64,000 nucleotides of DNA from Jaltomata sinuosa (Eukaryota > Streptophyta > Magnoliopsida > Solanales > Solanaceae): assembly GCA_003996215.1 (NCBI GenBank), contig QJPP01004043.1, forward strand, positions 1 through 64,000. The letters run 5' to 3'. The position numbers and the translations under genes are program-made. The notes under the pieces were generated by a model. The model worked only from the letters and a program-made list of their open reading frames with translations. It ran no database searches and had not been told where the DNA came from. Shown here one piece after another: positions 10,638 to 22,207 of this stretch (positions are counted from its first letter, which is position 1; each line of letters opens with the position of its first letter).

Positions 10638-10852
10638 CTAGTGTCTGAAGGCCTAGCAAATTGAAGGTCTATTAGATCAATGTGAGGTCTAGCACACCTT
10701 TAGGAATAGGACTACAAAGAAATAAGGTTTTGCAATGCATTAGACCCTAAAAAGTTGGGAGGCTACAATGAAATTCAACTGCTTTTCGGGCAGTCATTTT
10801 TGTTTACCAATCTAGAATTTCATTTCCTGAAATTAACCATTACTCGTTGCAG

Positions 10853-12459
10853 ATGAACTGCTGGGCACCAGCCTTGGTGTCAAAAGCCCCACTGAATACC
10901 CGGAGAAATCAGACTAACTTTCTTGCTCTTAGAGAAATGAAGTCTGGCCTTTTAAGTCAACGTATTGGTGGATTTGAAACCAAGCTTAGCAGTGGAGGGA
11001 GTTCTCTGGGAGGATCAAGAGTCATTATTCAACTTAATCTTCAAAGAACTCTTTCGCAAAGGAAAAGCTCTAGGGTGTCTGCTTGCTGTAATTACTTTCT
11101 TACAATCTCCATTCTTTGTAATAATTTATCTCTGATTTTGAATGTTCATGACAAAGTAGTTTTAACTGTGTGCTTAATTAAGTTATTGCTGCAGTTGGGA
11201 TTTATAGTCTCATCCATTGCCTCTTTTTGGTTTATTTGGAGAACAAAATGGTTTAAAAAACTGTAATATTTTGTCGTTAGTTTTAATGAATTATAAAGTA
11301 CTGAAGTTCCAATGGTGCTTTGTGCACAGTTAAGAGTAAAACTTGCTATAGATGCTTTAAGTGTAATCTTCTTCATGCAGCTATTGATCTTCCTTGACCC
11401 TTTTGTACAGTTTAGCTTCTGATTTTGGCAGACATTTATGCCAACTACTAACATTGGCTAAGTGTGACACTTGCAAGCTTTTAGTTAAGTTTCTATATTC
11501 TTTTGCAGGGTTGCCAAGTTCAGAAGTTGCGTCTACTGCTTTCACAGTGGGAACAGCAGCAGTTCTTCCGTTTTATACCATCATGGTTGTGGCTCCTAAA
11601 GCCGAACTTGTAAGATTTCTAAAGTACTTTTAATCTGAACTCCTTAATCGATTTCTTGTCCAGTGTACTGGAGATAAAACTTGGCACTCAAATTATGAAT
11701 TCAAAAGGCCATCTTTAATTAAACACTTACCAGCTTCAGACAAAGTAGAACTGTTGGGGCACAATTTCAGTCCTTATCTTATGTATATGATCTCCATTCA
11801 GTGCTTTGGTTTGTTATTTAATTATAACATGCTGATTTTGGCAAAAGATGTAAGTCATTGCTTTATTTCAAAGAGAAGTTGTAACTGAACATAATTTCAA
11901 ATGCAGACCAGAAAAGCAATGAAAAGCAGCATACCCTACATTGTGCTTGGACTTCTGTACGCATATCTGTTATACCTCTCTTGGACACCAGATACAATTC
12001 GGCTGATGTTTGCTAGTAAATACTGGCTTCCAGAGGTCTGTGCTCAACTACATAATAATTTGTACAAATTGCATGGTCGGGATCTTAACACTTCCTTCCA
12101 TTCAGCTGCCTGGTATAGCTAAGATGTTCTCCAATGAGGTGACGTTAGCTTCTGCATGGATTCACTTGTTGGCCGTAGATCTATTTGCTGCAAGGTCAAT
12201 CTCTCGGCGCATCTTTGTTGGTCTATGCACTGCCCATTTTCTTTCTTTTTGGAAGAACAGAGGATGCCACTGGTAGACATTCTAACTAGAGTTTTTCATT
12301 TGAAACAGGCAGGTTTATCATGACGGAGTGCAGAATGATATTGAAACCCGCCATTCTGTGTCTCTGTGCTTGCTGTTTTGCCCTGTTGGTATTCTTACTC
12401 ACTTCATCACCAAAGCTCTAACTAGTAGCCCAGAAAAGAGACAGCGTAGGACTCATTAA
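10853..12459 (+). CDS. ABA4: Protein ABA DEFICIENT 4, chloroplastic (neoxanthin synthesis)
   Basis: Five exons: 10853-11087, 11509-11609, 11907-12035, 12106-12194 and 12309-12459. All introns are GT-AG, and together the exons encode 234 residues. ABA4 family proteins (DUF4281) are needed to convert violaxanthin to neoxanthin in plastid membranes, upstream of abscisic acid. Diagnostic strings are FYTIMVVAPKAEL, SWTPDTIRLMFASKYWLPE, NEVTLASAWIHLL and ETRHSVSLCLLFCPVG. Four hydrophobic segments fit the membrane protein, and residues 1 to about 75 are a variable, Ser/Arg-rich plastid-targeting region. The chosen ATG follows TTGCAG, so a 5' UTR intron is plausible. The length agrees with the Arabidopsis protein (about 220 residues). 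The 3' end converges on the MurB-like gene, leaving 114 bp between stop codons. A plastid-DNA insert lies just upstream. Confidence 0.96.
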
Positions 12460-12573
12460 CTGATGTTTTAGGCATTTTTATGTTATCCGTAAATGATCAG
12501 CCAGCGTGTGACTATCAGCAAAATGTAAAGGTTTTCAGTCAATGAAAACATAACCTGTTTCTGTAACTTGTTT

Positions 12574-14186
12574 CTAAGATGGATGAATGTACAAGATTTC
12601 TTCCTTTAGCTCCACTCCAAACTTCTGATTTACAGCGTCCTTAACTAAGCCTATGAGCTCAAGCATGTCTTGAGAAGTTGCAGAACCACAATTTATGAAA
12701 AAGTTGGCATGCTTGTTTGAGACCATGGCTCCACCAACTCTAAACCCTTTCAACCCAGTTTTCTCTATCATTTCTGCAGCAGAAACACCCATAGAAGGTG
12801 GATTTCGGAAAACGGAACCAGCACTTCTCTGCCCCAAAGGTTGTGTCCTCCATCTTCTGCAAAGAAACCATCTTTATTGTGGTTGAAAGTGGCATGTTTC
12901 CAAATAAAAAACGTCACATTAGAAACAACTACCTAGCCAAGTATTCTTGCTGCATTTCTCGTGCAGTTTTCGAGCACTTTAACCGGAATGTAACTGCAGT
13001 AATTGATGCCAAGTCTTTCATTTCTTGAAATGGTGATAACCTATAGCCAAAATGTAGCTCTCTTCTTTTCAGCATCCTCGATTCTCCTTCATTTGTGATG
13101 ATCTCTATGCTATCAATAGCAGCAGCTGTTTCCTTTTATAATCAATGTCAAAAAGAAGTGACGAAGAAGAAAAAAGAAGGCTGCATTCTCAGTATCATAT
13201 ATTAGAAGTGAAACCAGTAGCAGACATAGAATTGCACAAAATTGCCTCATTCTCAAACTATTTCATTCCGATACTAATAATTTATATACTCTGAAACTAA
13301 AGAAACTTAGCTCTCATTTGACCATAGATTTTGAAGTTGAAAGTTAAAACTTGAAAATTTGAGTTTGTGAACTTGTGTATGTTTGGACATGCCATTTTGC
13401 TTTACCGTGGAAGTCCCAGAAACTGATCTGAGTCAGTTTTCGCAAACTTGAAAATACTTGAAGATTAGATCAAATTTCATGGTCAAACAGGTAAATTTTC
13501 AAAACCTACTCTCAAAATCTATGGCCAAATGCTAGCTTAAAGAGTTATATTGTAAGTTTTTTCTCAATGCTAATTTACCTGGCCATTAGCTCCGGCATTC
13601 ATGTAAGCAGCTCCACCAACAGTCCCAGGAACACCAGCAGCAAATTCAAGCCCGGAAAAACCTTCATTTGCAGACACAACTCCCAAGCGATTGAATGGGT
13701 ACCCACTCCCAACCCGGTAAACTCCAGATTCTATCTCCTCCAAGAACTCAATCCGATTGAGAATTACGCAACCATCAAAACCCTTGTCATCAAACAGACA
13801 ATTCGAGCCTTTACCCAAGATCATAAATCTCATGGACTGCTCATTACAGTACCTGCATTGTATAAATTAGGGCAAAAAGTGTAAAGTATGAGTCAATAAA
13901 TCAATTATGATTTCAATCGCTGCAACAACAGAAGAAAGAAATGGAACCTGAGAGCCGAAACAAGTTGGGTTTGGTTAAAGACTTGAATAAAGTAATTACA
14001 AGGGCCTCCAATGCCCCATGTGCTGAGATCACTGAGTAGCTTTTCCCTGCGAATAAACTGTAACCCAGTTGAGTTTTCTGGTTCTTGCTTGTTGAAGCTG
14101 CAGCTGCAGCTGTTCTGAACATGATAAGAATGTAACTTTGTTGGTGGTTTTAGAGGGAGTTGATAGTTTGCCATATGTGACGCCAT
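12574..14186 (-). CDS. MurB-like UDP-N-acetylenolpyruvoylglucosamine reductase, probably plastid
   Basis: Four exons read on the minus strand: 14186-13948, 13852-13579, 13132-12933 and 12856-12574. Together they give 331 residues with consistent GT-AG phases. MurB is the FAD enzyme that reduces UDP-GlcNAc-enolpyruvate to UDP-MurNAc in peptidoglycan synthesis. Visible motifs are STWGIGGPCNYF (about residue 55), GKGSN (about 93) and GVPGTVGGAAYMNAGA (about 150-165) in the FAD domain. GYRLSPF follows at about 200. RSAGSVFRNPP (about 248-258) contains the Ser expected as proton donor, and an acidic LKEEI lies near the C-terminus. The first 40 residues are Ser/Asn-rich without acids near the start, as in a plastid transit peptide. 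It converges on ABA4. Intron 2 carries a MITE. Substrate and activity in a flowering plant are inferred from family only. Confidence 0.9.
13306..13540. mobile_element. 235-bp MITE in intron 2 of the MurB-like gene
   Basis: Left end reads TTAGCTCTCATTTGACCATA; right end, reversed, reads TTAAGCTAGCATTTGGCCAT. That is an inverted repeat of about 28 bp continuing through AGATTTTGA. The interior is AT-rich and non-coding. The insertion is intronic and leaves both splice sites intact. Confidence 0.75.
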
Positions 14187-14571
14187 TGGAAAGGGATTTT
14201 ATTTGGTGCTATGCATGGCAAATGTTGATTTGGGACTTTTGATGGATTCTTCCGATGGGCAATGGGCAGATTAAAGAGAAAGTTTGGTCGGATCCCTTGG
14301 TTGGTAATTTTAGGGTGTGTTTGGTAAATAGGAAAATCTTTTTCATAAAAGGTTTTCTGATTTTTTTTATGTTTGGTTGGTTAAAAAATTTGAAAAATAT
14401 TTATGAAGTTTGGTGCTTCTGCTTCCAGTAGGACATGCAGGTGATGTTGCTAATCTTGTTAATAATTAAATATGAAAATCCAGTAGCTTCTGCATATATA
14501 TGCACATCCTGATGATATGTACTATAATTTGGTCTCTGGTCAGCAAGCGTCGCCTAACTATGTGACTTACA
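14187..14571. promoter_or_regulatory. Upstream region of the MurB-like gene
   Basis: 385 bp between the MurB-like start codon and the TRIM element. It contains MITE-like GGGTGTGTTTGGTAAATAGG at about 14313-14332 and no other gene. The promoter must lie here or inside the TRIM; no clear TATA element is positioned. Confidence 0.4.
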
Positions 14572-15792
14572 TGTTAGGGTTTGCCCTGAATTTCCTACTT
14601 TACTGAATTATACCATAACTGTGTTTTACCTTGAAAAGGTTTTCTTGGTGGAAAAGGTTTCCTAGTAGGAAAATAACTCTTCCATAATTGGTTAACCGTT
14701 TCTTGGAAGAGAAGTTTAGACTTCTATAAATTGAAGATCCCTCTTCTCAAATCAAACACAATAGCATCCACAATGTAGTCGTTTAGAGAGTTTCGTTTAG
14801 GGGGAGATTATTCTCCCAATAAGTCTTTATGCTTTTTAGTTTTAGTTTTTAATATGTAGGCCAATTGGCCAAACCATATAATAATATTATGCTTTTTAGT
14901 ATAGTTTTATGTGTCGTCTGATTTATCGCCTTGAAGGTTTGCAAATATTAGCTTCCGCATGACGTCCTCTCGATTTCGATCCCAACAAGTGGTATCAGAG
15001 CCAACGATCCAATGGGTCCAATGGTCCAGACGATCCAATGAGTTCAACGATCCAACGATTCAATGAGTCTATGGTCCAATGGTTGAACGAGGTTGAAGAC
15101 AGGTTTAAGGCGGTTTCAAATCAACTTGCAACCAATTTGATGATAATGAAGATTTTTGTCCAGTACTACATGTGGAGAAGGAGTTTCAAGTTTCAACCAT
15201 ATTTTCAACATACTTGTTGCTGCATTTTTAAAAATAAAAATAAAATATTTTTAAACCATTTTTAACCACAATATTTTAAATCTTATTTTTAACCATGACA
15301 AGCAGCAGTGATGAAGATGATGTGAAGAAGAAGAAGATGAAGATTAAATTGCCAGAAAATTCAGGCCAAGGGGAGATTTGTTAGGGTTTGCCCTGAATTT
15401 CCTACTTTACTGAATTATACCATAACTGTGTTTTACCTTGAAAAGGTTTTCTTGGTGGAAAAGGTTTCCTAGTAGGAAAATAACTCTTCCATAATTGGTT
15501 AACCGTTTCTTGGAGGAGAAGTTTAGACTTCTATAAATTGAAGATCCCTCTTCTCAAATCAAACACAATAGCATCCACGATGTAGTCATCAAAAGAGTCT
15601 TGTTTAGGGGGAGATTTTTCTCTCATAGATTTTATGCTTTTTAGTTTAGTTTTTCAATATGTAGGCCAATTGGCCAAACCATATAATAATATTATGCTTT
15701 TTAGTATAGTTTTATGTGTCGTCTGATTTATCGCCTTGAATGTTTGCAAATATTAGCTTCCGCATGACGTCCTCTCGATTTCGATCCCAACA
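14572..15792 (+). mobile_element. TRIM-type LTR retrotransposon, complete
   Basis: 5' LTR 14572-14987 (416 bp) and 3' LTR 15379-15792 (414 bp) both run from TGTTAGGG to CCCAACA and are about 95 percent alike by eye. The element is flanked by a perfect 5-bp duplication, TTACA (14567-14571 and 15793-15797). The primer binding site TGGTATCAGAGCC at 14990-15002 matches the tRNA-Met type used by many plant elements. A polypurine tract AAGGGGAGA lies just before the 3' LTR. The 391-bp interior has only a short frame (MSSTIQRFNESMVQWLNEVE) that resembles the start of a gag remnant. It has no protease, RT or integrase, so the element is non-autonomous. Each LTR has TATAAA (14725-14730 in the left one), a likely promoter. 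Confidence 0.95.
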
Positions 15793-15797
15793 TTACA

Positions 15798-16462
15798 TTC
15801 ATTACTGGTGCCATGGGCAGAGCTAGGGTACTGGAATCCAAACCCCCTTCGTCGAAATATTACACATACAAGTTCAAAAATAATTATTTTTTTATGTATA
15901 TATAGTAAGTGTTAAATCTCCTTGACCTTTTCATATGTTTACTTTTTAATATTGAATTATGGTTCCGCCACTGACTGGTGCACATACCTAATAATTACCT
16001 TAAAACTCAAATACAGACTATTCCAAAATCAACTCTTGGGAAGCTACCAATTTATTGAAAAAATGCAGCAATGTAATCGTATAAAGTTCAGAACGAAAAA
16101 GAATAGATGGCTTCTTTGTGAACCGTGTAGCGAGCACACTCCCCACCTTAATATTTTGACATGTCTCCGTGCCCTTCCAACCCAGATAAGCCCCTAGCAA
16201 TTAACATGACTCACTTCTACTTGAGGAAGTGTAAATGCAAGTATTGAAGTCATTGAGCACACAATGTAGCATGAAGAGTAACCGAACGAATCACTCCTTT
16301 GGCAGAGAATTGAGATAGTGGATAAAAATATGGCTTCATATAGAAAATACTGGTAGGTACAACATTAGATGTGAATTGATGAAAAGCTTATCCTACTATA
16401 TATATATATATATGTACATGCATATGCAGGATGTCGAAAAACTGAATCTGTTTGTTGCTGCA
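15798..16462. other. Intergenic, repeat remnants
   Basis: Contains a degraded interspersed repeat at about 15812-15975 (GGTGCCATGGGCAGAGCTAG through TTCCGCCACTGACTGG), a type common in Solanaceae from memory. A short TATATA run lies at 16398-16414. The rest is the likely 3' UTR side of the receptor kinase. No gene is seen. Confidence 0.4.
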
Positions 16463-19400
16463 TCAATCCTCTTTCTCATATTTTGTATGAAAATGAGTCA
16501 AAAGCTTGGTTAATTCATCGCTTAGCTTCTTTAGCTGCACCACAACCTCTCTCATGTTTATCCTTTCCTCTGGTAACTCTTTCAAACATAGGAATGCCAC
16601 ATTTATGATCAAAACCAGCAACTGTTTGATTTGGCTTTGGTTTTCATCAATTATATCTCTAGTAAAGCCAATGTCACTAACAAGGTCAGCGTCCAGAATG
16701 TCAAGTACAGCATCAGGAAAGGAGAGAGATACCCATTTATGCAAGCTTAAGTCTCCTCTAAACATGTCATCCGTAGGCTTCTTTCTTGTGAATGTCTCAA
16801 GCAACAAAATCCCAAAGCTGTAAACATCACTGCTGGTGGAGATTTGCCCGTCTAAACCATATTCTGTTGCAATAAGTTCCCAGTTAAAGTATGAATAGAC
16901 ATATAACAGGAAGAATGATTGGAAATTATTTAGCCACGATTCTTACAACGATAGTTTGTGTTTTTTGGGACTCAACATGTGTAGTTACCCATGTTATAGT
17001 ACAAAATGTTGCACTGTCACCGACATAAAAGTAGAAGTTTCTTGACTATGTGAATTTCCCATGAGAAATCAATTATTACAGAGGATGAAAATCCAAGTTA
17101 TGGTAGACATAAATGAAAAAGTAACTTCAGTTCAAGACATTATCATACCTGGAGCTATATAACCAATAGTTCCGAGAGTCTTGGTTTGAGCTATGTTTCC
17201 TTCTTGTGCCAACATTTTTGCAATTCCAAAATCTGCTACATGAGCAGTCAGATCCTGATCAAGAAGCACGTTAGCTGGCTTCAGATCACAGTGCACAATG
17301 GGCACTGTATAATCATGATGAAGATACTCCATGGCCAGTGCTACGTCGATCATTATATTGAGTCTTTCAACCAGGCTCAAGCAATTTTTAACGGAGTATA
17401 ATCTCTTGTCTAAGCTTCCATTAGGCATGTACTCCAGCACCATCGCTGTGAAATCCACATTTGAGCAAGTCGACACTATCTTGACCAAGTTCCTGTGCCT
17501 TACATTGCTCAAAATTTCACATTCTGAATCAAAATTTCTTAAAGCCCCTAGCCATTGCATATCGAAAACTTTGATTGCAAAGACAGTACCGCTAGGAAAT
17601 GTACCCTTGTAGACTGTACTGGAACTTCCACTTCCTACTAGGTTGGACTGACTGAAATTTTCTGTAGCTTGGAGAAGCTCATAGTAAGTGATTTTCTGAT
17701 GTCCCAATCTAGGGGTGTAATCCGATTCATTGTTTCCAATCACATGTTTTTTTCTGGACCGAATCATCCATGTGAAAAACAACGCTACCAATATCAGAAA
17801 TACTGCAGCAACAGGTACTGTTGTTCTAAGGATAAGGGACTTTTTCCTTGTTGTCGTGTTGCCTTGAGCTGGACATAAAGGAATATATAAGTCAGGTGCT
17901 CCACAAAGTCTTGGATTCCCCATCAAGAACCGGTAATTAAGATTTGCAAATACCCCTTTCTTTGGAACTTCTCCTTGCAAGTTGTTGAAAGAAACATTGA
18001 GATACTTGAGATCTCGCAATAGCTCGAGAGATTTGGGAATCACACCTGATAGAGCATTAGTAGACAAATCCAGATGCTCAAGAACTATTAGATTGCTAAA
18101 TGTGTCCGGTATGCGACCTTGGAATGCATTTCTTGACATATCTAGTGAAACTAGATTTTGAAGGGACACTATGGAATTGGGTATTTCACCAAAAAACTTA
18201 TTAAAAGAGAGGTCCATGATGTTCATTGCTTTCAGGGTTCCTACATCAGAAGGAAAGAGACCATGCAGCAGGTTTCTGGATAAGTTCAGACCTTCAAGCT
18301 TTACTAATCTCCAGAAACTTGAAGGTAACTCTGAGCTGAAATTGTTGGCAGCAATTGACATTTCTCTTAATTCACTCAGATTTCCTATACAAGAGGGTAT
18401 TGCTCCTGACAGTCTGTTTTCTCCCAAGTGCAGTAGACCTAATCTTCCTATGCTGCACAGTTCAGCTGGAAAAGGCCCGTCCAATTTATTTCCAGTAAGA
18501 TACAGCCTTTCCAGGTTTTGCAGGCCAACAAACGAGGGAGGCACATTGCCGACAAGGTTATTACTTTCTAATCCCAGGTAAATCAAGCTACTTAAGTTTC
18601 CAAGGTTTTTTGGCATACTGCCTCTAATACCACAGTGTGCTGCATCAAGGACCCTGATATTGCTTGATAAATTTCCTATTGATTCCGGGAATATTCCATT
18701 CAAAGGATTAGATTCAAGAATGAGGTACACCAGATTCCTGCTAGTGACCAATGAATTTAAGAAGTCAAGTTTTGTGGCTCCAGGATTGTTTTCCAATAGA
18801 TTATGTTGCAGATTGAGAGTTATAAGGTCCACCAGGTTACCTAACATCATGGGAATCGGTCCAGTAAAACTATTGTTTGAAACTTCAAGATTTTCAAGCT
18901 TTGAAGCATTGCATATTGCAGAGGGTAGATCTCCACTGAATTGGTTGTGTGAAAGGAAAATCTCCTGCAAGTTGGGTAGCCAAGTACCAAGATCATGTGA
19001 AAGGTGTCCATTTAAGTAATTATGCCTGGCTTTGAGGATTTCAAGTGACGAAATATTGAATAAGCTGGACGGAATGACACCAGAAATTCGATTATATTCA
19101 AATTCAAACCAGACCAGTTCATGCAACTTACCTAACTCACTTGGAATGTTTCCTTGCAGATCATTTTCAGTGAAGAAGAGATGAGTAATCTTTGATGCAT
19201 TAGATAAGAAAACCGGGATTTTCCCAGTGATCCTGTTGCTGTCTAGAAAAAGACGTTCAAGGATAGAAAGATAATTACCCAAATCACTTGGAAGTTCCCC
19301 TGAGAAGGCATTTATGGAGAGATCTACAATTTGCAATCTTGAAATATTGAAAACTGAAGCAGGTATCGATCCAGTGAAGTTATTTCCACGAAAGGAAAGG

Positions 19401-20050
19401 AGCCTCAAATTGGAAAGATCACCAATTTCATCAGGTATTTCACCATCCAAATCATTTTCATGCAGATAAAAATATTCCATCTTTGATAAGTTTCCTAATA
19501 AAGATGGAATCTTGCCTGTCAGATTATTGTCGTTGAGACGCAAAAATCTGAGTTGGCTTAAAAGGCCAAGTTCTTGAGGTATGCTTCCTTTGATCATGTT
19601 ATCTGATAAATGAAGTTCTTGCAGTAAACGACAACGACTTATGTTTGGAGGAATGGTTCCATCAAGAGAATTCCCAGTCACATTAAGAAGTTTCAGTTGT
19701 TGCAAGAAGCCCAATTCACTTGGCAAATTTCCATTCAAGTCATTGCTACTAAGATCAAGAACAGCAAGTTTAGTCAAGTTGGCAATTTCTGAAGCAATTC
19801 TGCCTTGAATAGCCAAGTTAGGAAGTTGCAAAGCTACAACCCTCTGGTGCAAGCATGAAATTCCATACCAGCTGCAGAAGTGTGTGTCTGAGCTCCAGTT
19901 TGTGGATAAAATGTTGTGAGGTTCTAATCGAAGGCGCGATTTAAATGCCAGCAAAGCAGCATAGTCACTGGTGAAGTTGGTATGTTTAGCTAAACAAAGT
20001 GAATGAAAGAAGACCAAAAGAGCAAGAAACTCAATCAGAATGTTCATCAT
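16463..20050 (-). CDS. LRR receptor-like kinase, subfamily XII, non-RD
   Basis: Two exons, 20050-17149 and 16863-16463, with one intron placed within the kinase domain, encode 1,100 residues. The first in-frame ATG is at 20050. Order: signal peptide (MMNILIEFLALLVFF, residues 1 to about 22); an N-cap with FCSWYGISC; about 22 leucine-rich repeats of the plant LxGxIPxxLGNL type rich in N-glycosylation sites; a transmembrane helix at about 745-767 followed by RSRKK; then a Ser/Thr kinase. The kinase has VGSGSSSTVYKG, the lysine of FAIKVF, HCDLKPANVLL and DFGIAK. Cys precedes the catalytic Asp (HCD rather than HRD), the non-RD mark of pattern-recognition receptors such as FLS2, EFR and Xa21. The frame is complete with no disabling change seen. 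The ligand cannot be deduced, so a role in immunity is inference from subfamily. Confidence 0.95.
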
Positions 20051-20150
20051 TAGTGAATTGATTGGATTCTTACTCTCACAAAGAGAAGGGTTCAATAGTA
20101 GAAAATTGTGTTGATCAATCTATAACAGACTAGGCTGGTTGTGGTTGGAA

Positions 20151-20219
20151 GAATTTAGTTCCTTTTACTTTTCTTAAATGAAAGAATTTAGTTCCTTTTA
20201 CTTTTCTTAAGTGAAAGAA
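20151..20219. promoter_or_regulatory. 34-bp tandem duplication upstream of the receptor kinase
   Basis: AGAATTTAGTTCCTTTTACT followed by TTTCTTAARTGAA occurs twice in a row, about 100-170 bp upstream of the kinase start codon and therefore in its promoter or 5' UTR. The copies differ at one base (AAATGAAA/AAGTGAAA). Confidence 0.75.
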
Positions 20220-21904
20220 TATAATTTCATTGGACTTACTCGACCACAAAAGTTAGTTCTTAAGTTAGAATTATTCAAAACTTCCCTACACGCGCAGAAC
20301 TAGATATTTGGAGCGTTGCTCTAACGTCATGTTAAGAAAAATAGACGTTGAACGTAACTTGATCCTAAAGACTAAATTACAAGGTCAGGATTGTCGAAAA
20401 CTATTTAAAGATTACATTTTGTACTCTCGTGACTCTCAACAGTACGTGTAAAAAACAATTCCGAAGCACCACGAAATCAAAGGGGGGTTTTTCTTCCTTG
20501 CAACCTATAAGAATTTTCTGGTTTTAAAACAGGGTTATTATTTCTTTAAACTAAGCTCTCTTTGATAGTGTTTATATGCTCTGTCCACTATTACATTTTA
20601 GTGGGACGGCATATCAATATTGTATGTCATCTTTACCAACAAATTGAAAATGTTAGACAACGGAAGGTAAACAAAGTTTATGGATATATAATAAGCTTCT
20701 GAAACTTTTGTGCATGTTTTGTCCAATTGGAAGATTGGCAGGTTGAAAACTTGTTTTTATTTTAAAATTTTTTAGTGAATATAATCTGCATATTTCACAC
20801 ACAAATAGATATTCTCCAGTTTAATTGATGTGGCATAAATTGACTTGACACGGCATTTAAAAAAATAAAGAATTTTAAAATTTATGCTCTTAAACATGCC
20901 ACAATATTTATATATGTAAACTATAATTTTTTTGAAACTTATGATCTTAAAATATTTCATGCGGAGTAACTTTTTTTGTTGCTATGAAAACTTATTATTA
21001 TGAATATAATGAAAAATTATTTTCAAATTTTGAAAATTAACATTTGTATTAATTTTGAACAGATTAAAAAGAAAATTACGGAAACAACCTCTATACTTCA
21101 TCTGAGGTAAAGGTACGGTCTGCCTACATTCTACCCTCTCTAGACCTCACTTTGTGGGAATACACTGGATATGTTATTGTTGTAATAGTATTAAAAAGAA
21201 AATTACGCCATAAACGGAGGTAGTAAGAAATTAATTTTGTGTAGTCTAAATCATTGAAAAATAGGTAGACGGATAGGAAAATGAGGATTTGACCTGTTGA
21301 GGCCCCTCATTGGGTCCTAATTCTAAGAAGGGTTGATTTCTTGAATCAATCAAATATTTATTTAATTGGAAGGGGGCATGATGCAAATCTTGTCAACGTT
21401 GAATTCAAGGTGGGCGGGGAGGCGATGGAAAGGTGATGAAGTTCATCTTACTTTATGAGCTAATACATTGAGTGTTGATGTTAAAAATGCGGCTCCCACG
21501 TAGCGCTAAGAAACAAGTTGGTCAGAAATATTTCTTCTTTCAATTCTTCTATTACACATTGGATTTTGGTGAACATTGGGAACTCATTCATTTTGCTCCT
21601 ATTTATTTATAGTGAAGTGATCTTAGGTTGTTTCACGCAAGTGCGCTTCTCACCATTACATGATAAGTTTTAAGTTAATTGCATGTCATTCCAAGATGGT
21701 CGAATTAGTCGAGATGCAACATTAACTATGTAATGTAATATGGTTGGATCAGTAAGATTGAAAAGACCATTTTGACAATTATGTTTTGACTTATTCCTTC
21801 TTAGTTGTTGTACAACTATAAATACATTATGATATACCTTCCCCGTCTCATATAAGTTGTTCACCTTACTATAAATATTTATTCAAAACTACATTTACTT
21901 AAGG
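20220..21904. other. Intergenic, with one SINE 3'-end fragment
   Basis: AT-rich spacer without a gene. At about 21098-21180 a plus-oriented piece, GAGGTAAAGGTACGGTCTGC through ACCTCACTTTGTGGGAATAC to TTATTGTTG, is the 3' half of the tRNA-derived TS-type SINE of Solanaceae. It is degraded, and the related minus-oriented copy is at about 25640-25745. Confidence 0.5.
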
Positions 21905-22207
21905 CATAATACATAAATGTGCCTTTTAACTTGGCCTCAACTCACATTTATGCCCTCCAACTTTGAATGTGCACAAGTAGACACTTAAACTTATATAAAG
22001 TTGAACAAGTAAGCACATGCGTCATACGTGGCATCTTATGTGGCAATCTGCATCCTTACGTGGCGTCTTAGGTGTATTATGTCACATAGGACGTGTATGT
22101 CTACTTGTTCAATTTTATACAAGTTTAAGTGTCTACTTATGCACATTCAAAGTTGAAAGGCATAAATGTGAGTTGAGGCCAAGTTAAAGAGCATGTTTAT
22201 GAATGCT
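21905..22207. mobile_element. Fold-back MITE with about 110-bp arms
   Basis: The left half (GCCTCAACTCACATTTATGC, CTTTGAATGTGCA, GTAGACACTTAAACTT) recurs as its reverse complement in the right half. It makes one hairpin with arms of roughly 110 bp and an 80-bp loop containing TACGTGGCATC and TTACGTGGCGTC. There is no gene. The transcribed form would be a long double-stranded RNA. The target duplication was not resolved. Confidence 0.8.

Noticed and set aside
17186..19019. Several plus-strand frames of 70-136 codons across the receptor-kinase locus
   Set aside because: They are antisense shadows of the LRR and kinase coding sequence, with no independent motifs.
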